From contig NC_083871.1 of the NCBI RefSeq assembly GCF_032452875.1, positions 3,075,692 through 3,139,691 of the forward strand: a stretch of DNA of 64,000 nt, given 5' to 3'. Positions 21,909-33,386 of this stretch are shown piece after piece. A program made the position numbers and the translations under genes. Source of the stretch: Bos javanicus (taxonomy: Eukaryota; Chordata; Mammalia; Artiodactyla; Bovidae). The notes beneath the pieces are model-generated. The model saw only the letters and a list, made by a program, of their open reading frames with translations. It was not told the DNA's origin and ran no database searches. Position 1 is the stretch's first letter, and every line of letters begins with the position of its first letter.

Positions 21909-22531
21909 ATAGAGGGCCCTTCTTAAATACATGAGACATACATGTCTATTTGTGAGATATGAATCAAGTTAGTCTATTAAAGAAAATGTTTAGTCAAAAG
22001 TTAAAAAGTAATACAAAAGTAAAATTATGTTCAATTTCTGTTCTTCTAGCTTTCTGTATCACACGCAATCAAGTTGATTCCTTTGTTTCCATTTAACATG
22101 AAAAGTGCTATTTTCACTATTTGAAGTTTCCAAAACAATAAAAGAATTTCATTTTCCATGAACTGTGTCATAACTAAAAGGTAGGAAAAATAGCTCATAT
22201 TATCATTCAACAAAATACTGTTTCTTGGTTTAAATTCAGTTTAAATTCCTAAACAATCACCAATCCACAGACTATATTGAACATATAGCACATACATAAA
22301 AGGCAGAAAAGATAAACAGAAAGAGGACAGGATTTTGAGTTATATAGATTTTAATGTTAAGTTCTCTTTCTTGGTAAGTTATTTCTACTTACAGAGGCTC
22401 AATTTCCTCAAATTTAAGATAGGAATACTAATAAAGGTATCATATAGGTCTATTATAAGTAAAAATGTATATATTTAACTCTACAAAGTTTTATAAAAGC
22501 CAGGAAATGCAGAGATGCAATATTAATAAAT
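21909..22531. other. Unassigned AT-rich DNA
   Basis: No repeat or gene recognised. Confidence 0.45.
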
Positions 22532-22543
22532 AGCCTATCACAT

Positions 22544-22819
22544 GGGAGAAGGCAATGGCACCCAACTCCGGTACTCTTGCCTGGAAAATCCCATGGATGG
22601 AGGAGCCTGGTGCGCTGCAGTCCATGGGGTCGCAAAGAGTTGGACACGACTGAGCGACTTCACTTTCACTTTTCACTTTCATGGATTGCAGAAGGAAATG
22701 GCAACCCACTCCAGTGTTCTTGCCTGGAGAATCCCAGGGAAGGGGGAGCCTGGTGGGCTGCCCTCTATGGGGTCGCACAGATTCGGACACGACTGAAGTG
22801 ACTTAGCAGCAGCAGCAGC
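22544..22819 (+). mobile_element. BovA2 SINE with target-site duplication
   Basis: Complete BovA2: 'gggagaaggcaatggcaccc' at the start, two monomers joined by the 'cactttcacttttcacttt' linker, and an AGC tail. Flanks agcctatcacat (22532-22543) and agcctattacat (22820-22831) differ at one base. Confidence 0.93.
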
Positions 22820-22831
22820 AGCCTATTACAT

Positions 22832-23781
22832 CTGTGCAAAACACACCGAGTAGAGACAGCAAGACATACAGTTACTGTCTGATCAACATTATACTCTAAT
22901 TTTGAATATAGATATAAAAATAGAAAAACTACAAGGCTATGCATAATTCTTTAAAATGAGTTTTCTATGTGTAGTTTTGTGCTTCTTTTATATATTTTTT
23001 CCCCTCTTAGGGATTTTGATTTTTAAGAAGTGTCATTTGTAACATCTTGTTTTTAAAGTGTGTTCTTCAGATAGAAGGAAACAATCCTGGATGGAATATT
23101 AGAGATGCAGGAAGGAAAGAGAATTGAAATAAATACTGATTGTATAAGACCATAAGAAAGATTTCTATCTCTATCTGTTTATCATCTATCATCCTATCCA
23201 TTTATCTATGCATCATCCATAATTGAAATTTGTTACATTTAGAGCACAGAAAGCAGAATGGGAGTGAATGAATCTAAAGGTTTAATATTCTCCAATAGAA
23301 TACTGTCATTATATAAAAGGAAGTTTGTAGGCCAATATCTCTTAAAGCATAGATAAAATAATTCTAAAGAAATGGTTCCATTGTATACATATGGTATAAT
23401 GAATAGTATATCCCAATGAAATTTATATTAAATTTTAAATCTATCCCAATGTATAGATTATACATGCATAATCTTATACAAATACATAAAAGCTCTACAT
23501 AATTTAAAAATGAAATTGTTGAAGACAAATATTTATAATGAAATAAAATTTAAAATAATATCATTAGAAGACACTTTTCTATTAATTCTGGTGTTGGGTA
23601 AAAAGTCAAAATTAAAACCTTCAGATAAATTAATAAAGTATCTAAAAAATTTTAAAATGTTATTTAGTTCTGTATAGTTAAGTTCACTCATGTTTCCATT
23701 TTATTGTTTCCACTCTATTTTTTTCAGGATTTCTGTCCTGAAAACATACAAGTCTTAGGTTTGATCCCTGTTCTTCTTGCT
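22832..23781. other. Unassigned AT-rich DNA
   Basis: Includes a degenerate ATCT-type tract at 23163-23215. No gene seen. Confidence 0.45.
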
Positions 23782-23793
23782 CAATGTTTGTAT

Positions 23794-24067
23794 GCTGCTG
23801 CTGCTGCCAAGTCGATTCAGTCATGTCCGACTCTGTGCGACCCCATAGACTGCAGCCCACAAGGCTCCCCCATCCCTGGGATTCTCCAGGCAAGAACACT
23901 GGAGTGGGTTGCCATTTCCTTCTCCAATGCATGAAAGTGAAAAGTGAAAGTGAAGTCGCTCAGTCGTGTCCGACTCTTTGCGATCCCATGGACTGCAGCC
24001 CACCAGGCTCCTCCGTCCGTGGGATTTTCCAGCCAAGAGTACTGGAGTCGGGTGCCATTGCCTTCTC
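23794..24067 (-). mobile_element. BovA2 SINE, antisense, with perfect 12-bp target-site duplication
   Basis: The CTG-type tail at 23794 is followed by both monomers and ends in 'ggtgccattgccttct'. caatgtttgtat is exact at 23782-23793 and 24068-24079. Open frames of ~70-106 codons across it come from the SINE itself. Confidence 0.94.
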
Positions 24068-24079
24068 CAATGTTTGTAT

Positions 24080-24514
24080 ACTTTACCTCATATTTTTAAT
24101 TTAGTTATATCCCTTTCTATACTATTGGAATTTTCAAATTGTTACTCAACCACTTTTGAATTCCCACATTATTAATTCATCGTTTTTTTCTCCTTATTAT
24201 TAGATTATTTTCCTTAATCATCATTTTTGCCCACCTGTTTTTTTTGTTTGTTTGTTTGTTTTAATTTTTATCTTGGATAAGTGTCTGTATTTCATCTAAT
24301 TTCCTTTCAGGTACCACATTTCTGTTCATCTTTAGCTATTTTCCTGTTACATTTTTATGTTGCTTCTTGGATTTTACAGAAGCATTCAAAAAATTTGCTG
24401 AAATAACGATCCATTGGCTTAAGTTGTTTCCATAGATGAATTCAATTTAAGTACTCAGGTAACTATCTTTTCTATACTGTGCAGCATTACTGATTAAACA
24501 ACTTAAGTCAGCTT
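24080..24514. other. Unassigned T-rich DNA with (GTTT)n
   Basis: A (GTTT)n tract lies at about 24243-24262. Nothing else recognised. Confidence 0.45.
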
Positions 24515-24696
24515 TTGAAAGTGAAAGTGAAAGTCGCTCAGTTGTGTCAGACTCTGCGACCATAGGATTCTCCAGGCCAGAATACTGGAGTAGGTAGCCT
24601 TTCCCTTCTCCAGGGGATCCTCCCTACCCAGGGATCGAACCCAGGTCTCCCACATTGCAGGCAGATTCTTTACCAGCTGAGCTATTAGGGAAGACC
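24515..24696 (-). mobile_element. Bov-tA SINE, antisense
   Basis: Reverse copy from 'gaaagtgaaagtcgctcagt' to 'agctattagggaagacc'; the tRNA-like head 'gcaggcagattctttaccag' is clear. An internal deletion near 24560 shortens the body. Confidence 0.88.
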
Positions 24697-25346
24697 TTTT
24701 ATCCCTCTCTTTATATGTTATCAATGAGAAGACATTTGTCCAGATCTTTGCTTTGTCTGAATCACTTTGGTGATTTCCCATGGCCATGTTCAGATAATAT
24801 CTTAGGGTGTTCAAATGTCCCAAATCATAGAAGTGGCAGTTAAGATGCTGGCTTAGCTCTAGTGCAGTTCTTATTACCCGACCCCAATCCCACCCATGAC
24901 TCCTTTATTTGACAGTTTGAACCAATGAAGTGCCAGAGAAAAAATGATCTTGAGCTCACACGAGGTCAGGATACATTCTCTTTGCTCATCAACCAGACCA
25001 TGAATATAGTCCCTGGGATATCCCACTCAGCCAAAATGTATCCTGTGAAGAAGTACATCTCCCTAGTTTATGTTTTGCTATTTTCTGCAATTCATATCCT
25101 TAAAATGACTGTAAAAGAGTTTGACAATTGGTGGTGCTATGTGATTCTTAAAATTCAGCACTCATACCATGGAGAGATTTACAGATTATGGGACTTAATT
25201 TAGATGCCATAATAAGTAAAGGGGAAAGAGATGGTTGGAAGCCACTTAGTTCTCTGTTGAGTATATTTTCTCTTTCCAACACTGAAATATTTTTATAAAT
25301 GTAAGCTTCTTATTTCCAGTGTGGTATAAGATGGTTAAGCACTGAT
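24697..25346. other. Unassigned DNA
   Basis: Less AT-rich at 24850-25100. A 92-codon open frame (24925-25203, +) matches no domain I know and has no supporting context. Confidence 0.4.
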
Positions 25347-27288
25347 TTTCTTTCTTTCTTTTTTTTTTTCTGTTTGTACTATTCTTTTTTTTTTTTTTTA
25401 ACTTTACAATATTGTATTGGTTTCGCGATATACCAACATGAATCTGCCACGGGTGTATATGTGCTCCCCATCCTGAACTCCCCTCCCACCTCCCTCCCTG
25501 TACCATCCCTCTGGGTCATCCCAGTGCACCAGCCCCAAGCATTCTGTATCCTGCATCAAACCTGGACTGGCAATTAATTTCTTATATGATATTATACATG
25601 TTTCAATGCCATTCTCCCAAATCATCCCACCCTGTCCGTCTCCCACAGAGTCCAAAAGACTGTTCTATACATCTGTGTCTCTTTTGCTGTCTTGCATACA
25701 GGATTATCATTACCATCTTTTTAAATTCCATATATATGCATTAGTATACTGTATTGGTGTTTTTCTTTCTGACTTAACTTCACTCTGTATAATAGGCTCC
25801 AGTTTCATCCACCTCATTAGAACTGATTCAAATGTATTCTTTTTGATGGCTGAGTAATACTTCATTGTGTATATGTACCACAGCTTTCTTATCCATTCAT
25901 CTGCTGATGGATATCTAGGTTGCTTCCATGTCCTAGCTATTATAAACAGTGCTAAGATGAACATTGGAGTACATGTGTCTCTTTCAATTCTGGTTTCCTC
26001 AGTGTGTATGCCCAGCAGTGGGATTGTTGGATCATAAGGCAGTTCTATTTCCAGTTTTTTAAGGAATCTCCACACTGTTCTCCATAGTGGCTGCACTAGT
26101 TTGCATTCCCACCAACAGTGTAAGAGTGTTCCCTTTTCTCCATACCCTCTCCAGCATTTATTGCTTGTAGACTTTTTACTCTACTGCTTTACATGAGTTT
26201 ATTACAAAAGAAAAACAATTCCCAGAGACACAATATACAACATTCTAACTCCTAAATCCTTTTGCTTTTTCCTTTTTTTAATACTCTTCTGAGACCATTC
26301 TTCAGAACCCAAGCCTCCTCAGTCCACAGGACAACCCAACTCCTTGGCTCCCAGATGCACAAGTCAGAGGTCCCAGCAGCCACAGCCACAGCCAAGGCAG
26401 TGAAACCACTCTGCAACGTGGATGAGCCCTCTGAGAAAAATTTCAATAGCTGCTAACCCACTCTAAATAAACGGTGAAAGCACTGTTTCTGCCCCTAAGA
26501 CGAAACCCCACACATGTGATGCTCAAGCTCAGGTCTTCCTGTTTCCACTTGACACCTGAAAAGTATGGAAGACTATTCACCAATGGGTTAATCCTAAGGG
26601 TGCTACTTGAGATCCAGATGAGTCAAAATAAATGGTCAGGGTATCTTCCTAAAAGGCCATGATGGCCCTTTTGGCTGGATCATCAGCCAGTGCCTGGACA
26701 CTGTTTATGTGCCCCAGGGCCCTTCTGACCATCTGGTCTCTTTCCTGTGGGTGGTGGGGTGCTCTGGTGTCATCTCTCTCTGTTCCTGATTTTAAAAACT
26801 GTAGGATATAGGACTGGACCATGTCCCCGTGCAGTTCGAGGGTTTTCCTGATGCAGGACAGGTCTGAGGGGCTGGCCAAGCTCAGGAGGTGAATCAGCAC
26901 CTGGCAGATTTGGGTCCGCAGGCTGGCACAGTACTTGAACTCCAGAAAGTCTGTGGTGTCTTCGCTGTTCTGCAAGGCGGTGTTGGATCGCAGCCATTCT
27001 TACTGGCATGAAATGGTACCTCATTGTGGTTTTGATTTGCATTTCTCTGATAATGAGTGATGTTGAGCATCTTTTCATGTGTTTGTTAGCCATCTGTATG
27101 TCTTCTTTGGAGAAATGTCTGTTTAGTTCTTTGACCCATTTTTTGATTGGGTTGTTTATTTTTCTGGAACTGAGCTGCAGGAGTTGCTTGTATATTTTTG
27201 AGATTAGTTGTTTGTCAGTTGCTTCATTTGCTATTATTTTCTCCCATTCTGAAGGCTGTCTTTTCACCTTGCTTAGAGTTTCCTTTTC
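25347..27288 (-). mobile_element. Ruminant L1 (3'UTR and ORF2 C-terminal third), antisense, interrupted by a retrocopy
   Basis: Left part (25385-26177): poly(T), 3'UTR and ORF2 C-terminal codons including the segment '(F)IIARTWKQPR'. Right part (26983-27288): further upstream ORF2 with '(N)EATDKQLISKIYKQL' and 'MKRCSTSLIIREMQIKTTM'. The two parts join in register around an 0.8-kb insert of non-L1 sequence. The element is 5'-truncated near 27288. Its 3' tail shows two A runs separated by gaatagtacaaacag (rc of 25370-25384). Confidence 0.85.
26178..26982 (-). pseudogene. Retrocopy-like insert of an unrecognised cellular transcript, inside L1 ORF2
   Basis: On the minus strand the insert opens directly in a clean reading frame (26982 to 26649, about 110 codons) that ends with '...KRAIMAF' and a TAG stop at 26651-26649. 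The protein piece is leucine-rich and looks helical ('CASLRTQICQVLIHLLSLAS', 'RKTLELHGDMVQSYILQFL'). I do not recognise the gene. A ~470-bp 3'UTR follows, with AATAAA at 26203-26198, 20 nt before the junction with L1, where five As stand. This is the layout of a 5'-truncated processed mRNA copy. No convincing target-site duplication flanks it: the L1 text reads '..gatccaa' on one side and 'aaaagtctac..' on the other. No intron-like interruption is visible. Confidence 0.7.
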
Positions 27289-28095
27289 ATCTAATATTTG
27301 TACAACATATATTCTGACATGCTATGGCCAGCAACTCACTTTACAGCAATTTGCAGAATTTCTAGAGTAAGTTGAATTATTTTAATTAGATTGTCTTTAC
27401 TTTAATAAAGATGTGAAAAAGCAATAGATGTTTTCTAATTAGGTTCGAAAGTTGACATTCTCTCTCTTAGAAGGCAAAATAATATGCAACTTTCAACAGG
27501 CTTGCGTGCTTTTGTGAACACACACACACTCACACACACCCTGTAATATCCAAAGCTCATTGTAATGTCTGACTTTATTTGTCTTGCACAAAATAAAATG
27601 ATCACAATATATATTCAGTTCCCAACTTTCTGCATGGATAATTACAGATACTTTATTTCTAAGAGATTGGAGTGCATTAAGAACTCTATCTATATTGCTC
27701 TGGAAATTAACTGAACATTGGGAAATAAGTAGGATTTTACTCATAATAATGTTATTACCATCAAAATACAATGCTGATGGCATATATAAAAATTAGGAGC
27801 TTGGAATTTGTAGCCCAAGTTCTAGTTCTATCATGTTGCATTTTGTGATCTCAGAAAGTAATTTTAAATATTATTTTTTCTATATGCAGTGCTGACATGT
27901 TTCAAATAAAAGTTTGTTATATGCCGGTGAAGTACTAGTAATTATATTACTGTTTTTAGCTCCATATAAATCAAGAACATAGATGTCACTTGTAAAACTT
28001 TGAAGATCTAAATAGAGATTAGGGGCATAAAAGTAATGCTCAAGGAATATGCAAAGCAGTGAATAAGAAATACAGAATGTTCATTGTTTTAGCTT
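27289..28095. other. Unassigned DNA with a CA tract
   Basis: A broken (CA)n tract lies at about 27520-27540. No gene recognised; a 96-codon minus-strand frame (27783-27493) runs through the tract and appears spurious. Confidence 0.45.
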
Positions 28096-28316
28096 AATAT
28101 CATGTATGAAACGAGTTGCCAGTCCAGGTTCGATGCACGATACTGGATGCTTGGGGCTGGTGCACTGAGACAACCCAGAGGGATGGTATGGGGAGGGAGG
28201 AGGGAGGAGGGTTCAGGATGGGGAACAAATGTATACCTGTGGTGGATTCATTTCGATATTTGGCAAAACTAATATAATATTGTAAAGTTTAAAAATAAAA
28301 TAAAATTTAAAAAAAT
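28096..28316 (+). mobile_element. Ruminant L1 3' end (3'UTR only)
   Basis: Begins 'atatcatgtatgaaacgag', includes 'ggatgcttggggctggtgca' and ends with 'taaaaataaaataaaattt' plus A-rich tail. 5'-truncated, no coding content. Confidence 0.88.
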
Positions 28317-29321
28317 TCAGAATATTTAATAAACAATTTGAATGATACCTGGCAGAGCATTGCATATGGTGTTTACATCTTTTAGATAATAATTGAAAGA
28401 AAAAAAAATAACAAGGAAACTAGTCAATGCACCATAGAAGCAACAGCCAGAAACATGTGCCCCAATTAATGGAACCAAATTTTTCTACAGAAAAAGCTTC
28501 TCACAATGTACTGATCCCTCCGTTCTGCCTCCAACATTGTTTTAATGACAATCACAAGATAAGTGAGCTCACAACCACCTTCATCCACCAGCAGGGAAGA
28601 GATCCTCTCCTTCTCTGCTCCCAACACTATTGTAAAGACAAGGTGAATGCTTTTAATTGCAACATTTAGTTCCATATTTATGAAATAGATGCAAAAGTAG
28701 CATGAGAGTGACTACCAGCATCTCAGCAGACTCAGGTAGGGGGTATTCCTTCTAAATAGGAAGGAATTTTGATGATAAATATCTAAAGCACCAAAAATGT
28801 TCCCTATAGTCTGCACCTTGTCCACATGAAGAAAAACAGTACAAATTGCCCAGCAAATAAGCATAGAAATTTATCGAGGAGTGTGTGATAAAATCTTGGC
28901 TGGAACTCAGAGTTTGCCTAGACTCAGTTATTAGAGGCTATGCATCTCAAAGGCTCTTTTTCCACATTAGCATCTTCACGCCAAGCTTGTCCCTGAGGTT
29001 TCCAAATGCTGGGGTTTCCCAGATAATGATATCCTAAATGAGACATGGTTTTGAAACCCACTCCCTGTTGCAACAAGGTTACTCTCTGCTCACCATGTAA
29101 AACAGGAATGCAGAAATAAGAATATTTAGCTCCACATTGGATTAAACTTATTTTTCCACAGGATGCCAAGAGTTGGGCAGCAGTGTACCTGCTACTTCCT
29201 GTTCCAGGTTTCTAGTCTGAAGAAGAGAATGTCAATGCCATTTGCTCAGAGCTCCTTTCTCTCCACTGCCACCTACACACACCCTTCTTTACATATTTAT
29301 GCTTGAAAATTAAAGTATTCC
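28317..29321. other. Unassigned DNA
   Basis: About 1 kb with near-balanced composition in places (28430-28670, 28930-29280). Open frames of 69-81 codons occur on both strands, but none matches a family I know. It could contain an old LTR or be unique sequence. Confidence 0.4.
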
Positions 29322-32252
29322 TTTCAAAACCAACCCCAAGAAAAAGAAACATAACAAGGAAAACTGGTTGTCTGAGGAGGTCTTATGAATAGCTGAGAAA
29401 AGAAGCAAAAGACAAAGGAGAAAGGAAAAGATACACTCAAATGAATGAAGAGTTTTAGAGAATAGCAAGGAGAGATAAGAAAGCCTTCTTATGTGGACAA
29501 TGTAACAGAATAGAGGAAATACAATAAGATGAGAAAGACTAGAGATTTAAACAAGGAAATTGGAAATACAAAAGGATATTTCATGCAAGATGGGCACAAT
29601 AAAGGACAGAAGTGACAAGGAACTAACAGACGCAGAAAAGATTAAGAAGAGGTAGAAAAAATATAAATAAATAATATATAAAAAGTATTAGTGACTTAGA
29701 TAACCATGATGGTATGAACACTCACCTAGAGCCAGAAATCCTGGAGTGTGAAGTCAAGTAGGCCTTAGGAAGAATTACTATGAACAAAGCTAATGGAGGT
29801 GATGGAATTCCAGTTAAGCTATTTAAAATACTAAGAGATGATGATGCTAAAATGCTACACTCAAGATACCATCAAATTTGGAAAAGTCAGTGGCCACAGG
29901 ACTGGAAAAGATCAGTTTTCATTCCAATCCCAAACAAAGGCAATACCAAAGAATGTCGAACTACTGTACAATCACAACAAACTGTGGAAAATTCTTAAAG
30001 AGATGGAAATACTAGACCACCTTACCTGCCTCCTGAGAAATCTGTATTCAGGTTAAGAAGCAACAGTTAGAGCTGAACATAGAACAATGGATGGGTTCAA
30101 AATTGGGAAAGGATAATGTCAAGGCTGTACATTGTCACCTTGCTTTATTTAACTTGTGCAGAGTACACTATGTGAAAGACCAAGCTGGAATCAAGAGTGC
30201 TGGGAGAAATATCAATAAGCTTGAATATGCAGATGACAGCACCCTTATGGCAGAAAATGAAGAGGAACTAAACAGCCTCTTGCTGAAGGTAAAAGCTGAC
30301 TAAAAGCTCAACATCCAAAAAAACGAAGATGATGACTTCCAGTCCCATCACTTAATGGCAAATAGATGGAGAAACAATGGAAACAGTGCTAGACTTTATT
30401 TTCTTGGGCTCCAAAATCACTGTTGATGGTGACTGTAGCCATGAAATTAAAAGACAATTGCTCCTTGGAAGAAAAGCAATGACAAACCTAAACAGCATAC
30501 TAGAAAGCAGAGACAGTACTTTGCTGACAAAGGTCTGTATGGTGAAAGCTATGGTTCTTCCAGTAGTCATGTATGGATGTGAGAGTTGGATCATAAAGAA
30601 AACTAAGTGCTGAAGAATTGATGCTTTTGAACTGTGGTATTGGAGAAGACCTCTTGGAAGTCCCTTAGATTGCAAAGAGATCAAATTACTCAATCCTAAA
30701 GGAAACCAATCCTGAATATTCATTTCAAAGACTTATGCTGTGGCTGAAGTTCCAATACTTCGGCCACCTGATGTGAAGAGCTGACTCATTGAAAAAGGCC
30801 CGGATGCTGGGGAAAATTGAAGGCAGGCGTAGAAGGGGAAGACAGAGAATGATATGGTTGGATGGCATCACCAACTCAGTGGGCATGAGTTTGAGCAAGC
30901 TCTTGGAGATGATTAAGTCCAGGGAAGCCTGACATGCTGCAGTCCATGGGGTTGCAAAGAGTTTCACATGACAGAGCAACTAAACAATAATAACTGTACA
31001 GTTGAGCTCATTTCACATGGTAGCAAGGTAATGCTCAAAATCCTTCAAGCTATTCTTCAACAGTACATGAATTGGGAACTTCCAGATGGACAAAATGATT
31101 TAGAATAACCAGAGGAACCAGAGATCAAATTGCCACCATATGTTATATCATAGAAAAAGTAAAGGCATTCCATAAAAAGATATCTGTTTATGCTTCATAG
31201 ACTATGCTAAAGTCTTTCACTGTGTGGATCACAACAAACTATGGAAAATTCTTAAAAGATGGAAATACAAGATCACCTTACCTGTCTCATGAAAAAAACT
31301 GCATGCAGTTCAAGAAGTAACTGTTAGTTAGAACTGGACATGGAACAACTGACTGGTTCAAAATTGGGAAAGGAGTGTATCAAGTCTGTATATTGTCACC
31401 CTTCTTATTTAACTTATATGCAGAGTACATCATGCAAAAGTCCAGTCTAGATGAAGCACAAGCTGGAATCAAGATTGCCAGGAGAAATATCAGCAACCTC
31501 AAATATGTAAATGATACCATTCTAATGGCAGAAAGTGAAGAGGAACTAAAGAACCTTATGATTAGGGAGACAGGGGAGAGTAAAAAAGCTGGCTTAAAGC
31601 TCTACATTCAAAAAATAAAGATCATGTCATCTGGTCCCATCATTTTATGGCAAATAAATGGGAGAAAAGTGGCAACAGTGACATATTTTATTTTCTTGGG
31701 CTGCAGAATCACTGCAGACAAAATTAAAAGACACTTGCTACTTGGAAGAAAAGCTCTGCCAAATTTAGACAGAGTATGAAAAGCAGAGACATCATTTGCT
31801 GACAAAGGTCCATATAGTCAAAGTTACTGTTTTTCCAGTAGTCATATATGGATGTGAGAGTTGGACCAGAAAGAAGGCTGAGTGATAAAGAGTTAATGCT
31901 TTCAAATTGTGGTACTGGAGAAGACTTTTGAGAGTTCCTTGGACTGCAAGGAGATCAAAGAGTCAATTCTGATGGAAATCAACCCTGAATATTCATCAGA
32001 AAGACTGCTACTGAAGCTGAAACTCTAATACTTTGGCTACTTGATGCAAAGAGCCGACTCACTGGAAAAGACCCTGATGCCTGATGTTGGGAAAGATTGA
32101 GGGCGGGAGGAAAAAAGGTTGACAGAGGATGAGATGGTTGGATGGCATCACTGCCTCATTATATAAGAATCTGAGCAAGCTCTGGGAGATGGTGAAGGAC
32201 AGGAAAGCCTGGCGTGCTGCAGTCATGGAATCACAAACTATAGTACATGACC
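29322..32252 (+). mobile_element. BovB LINE (outer copy), split by a second BovB
   Basis: The left arm (29322-29972) runs from just after the endonuclease domain to '(K)ECRTTVQ'; the right arm (30993-32252) resumes with 'actgtacagttgagctcat' at the same point of the element and continues through the RT to the 3' end. Removing the insert gives one continuous BovB copy. It is old: several stops in the left arm, motif C changed from YADD to YVND (31504-31515), and a degraded terminus without a clear tail. Motif A keeps its first Asp ('CFIDYAKVF'). Confidence 0.88.
29973..30992 (+). mobile_element. 5'-truncated BovB inserted into the outer BovB
   Basis: It starts at the codons after motif A ('cacaacaaactgtggaaaat') and runs to a BovB 3' terminus with a taaacaataata tail. 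The target site is duplicated: actgtacaat (29963-29972) and actgtacagt (30993-31002), 9 of 10 alike. The catalytic box reads YADD (30226-30237), but stops and frameshifts (for example after 30303) break the frame. Same orientation as its host. Confidence 0.85.
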
Positions 32253-32335
32253 TATCCATTAAAAAAGACTGCTTTAATATTCATAAACAGGTGTTTTGGG
32301 GCATATATACTTATGTATTTATTTTTGTTTAAATT

Positions 32336-32541
32336 TAGCTTCTCTGGTGGCTCAGATGATGAACAATCTGCCTGTAATGCAGGAGACCTGGTTAAGTCCC
32401 TGAATGTGGAAGATTCCCTGGAGAAGTAAATAGCTACCCACTGCAGTATTTTTGCCTGGAGAATTCCATGGACAGAGGAGCCTGGTGGGCTACCATCCAT
32501 GGGGCTGCAGAGTCAGACACAACTGGGTGACAAACACGTTC
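32336..32541 (+). mobile_element. Bov-tA SINE
   Basis: Runs from 'agcttctctggtggctcag' through 'ctgcctgtaatgcaggag' to 'gtcagacacaactgggtga'. Diverged by small deletions. Its right end touches the A-rich tail (in reverse) of a CHR SINE. Confidence 0.85.
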
Positions 32542-32544
32542 ATA

Positions 32545-33386
32545 TTTATTCATTTATGGCTGTGTTCAGTTTTAGTTGTGAGATGCGAGATCTTTGTTGT
32601 AGCTCATGAGCTTGTTTTGCTGAAAGTTAGGATTCATTAACAAAGGAAACCACTTGCTACATACAAATTAACAATTTCAATTTTTTTATAGAAGATTGCT
32701 TGACTTAAATTCAATACAGTCTTTAAAAGAAAGTTAAAATAAACAATAGAAAAGAGTAACATCACAGACCTACCTATATCCTGACTTGAACATGGCTGGG
32801 AAGTCTCTCATTAGCAGCAATCTGGAGTCCCAATTGGGAAACGGTTCCAGGCAGTATGTTCACTCCTTGGGTGAAACCTCAAACTGCAGTCAGGGACTCC
32901 TGTTTACAATCCCAGGCCTGATATCATCATCAGTTTGCATGCAGAAATGCAGCTCTGGTTTTACCTTAGTCTTTTTACAATGCTGTTTATCTTGTGAGTC
33001 AAAGGATTTCATTAGCTGGTTGGTTGGCCAAACCTCCAGGGTCTCAAGAATTCCAAAATCCACTCCCTTTCTTATCTAAAACAGTGCCTGACTTGCTATT
33101 GTTGCAGGCAGGCACAGAATTCGGACAGTTTCCAAGTAGGTCAGAAGCTAAGTCAGGCCTGCTCTCCTCCTTCTGAAGCCTGAAGACTTCCTCCATTTAA
33201 ATTTCCCTAAGAGAAATTCTCTCCAGTTGTGGTGTGTGGGTTACAGAATGGGCAGGCTCAATTAAGGGTCAGGCTTAGTTGATCTTTGGCATGTGGAGTC
33301 TTAATTCCTTGATCAAGGATCTAACCCCTTCTCCCTGCATTGAAAGGCAGATTCTTAAACACAGGACTACCAGATAAGTCCCTTGG
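32545..33386 (-). mobile_element. CHR-type SINE, antisense, split by an unidentified insert
   Basis: The left piece (32545-about 32607) has the tail-side sequence in reverse ('tttatggctgtgttcagttt'). The right piece (about 33215-33386) has the head side ('ggcatgtggagtcttaattc', 'gcattgaaaggcagattctt', 'ccagataagtccc'). The two pieces fit one SINE with ~610 bp of foreign sequence between them. Exact break points are uncertain because the SINE is old. Confidence 0.6.
32608..33214. other. Unidentified ~610-bp insert inside a CHR SINE
   Basis: Composition is more balanced than the surroundings and the sequence matches no repeat I recognise. An open frame of 97 codons (32786-33079, +) has no known domain. 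Size and setting would fit a solo LTR, but I do not find clear TG..CA ends or a short duplicated target. Confidence 0.45.

Noticed and set aside
26252..26456. Open frames of 64 codons on both strands at the same place
   Set aside because: They lie in the 3'UTR of the retrocopy and in the wrong frame for its coding part.
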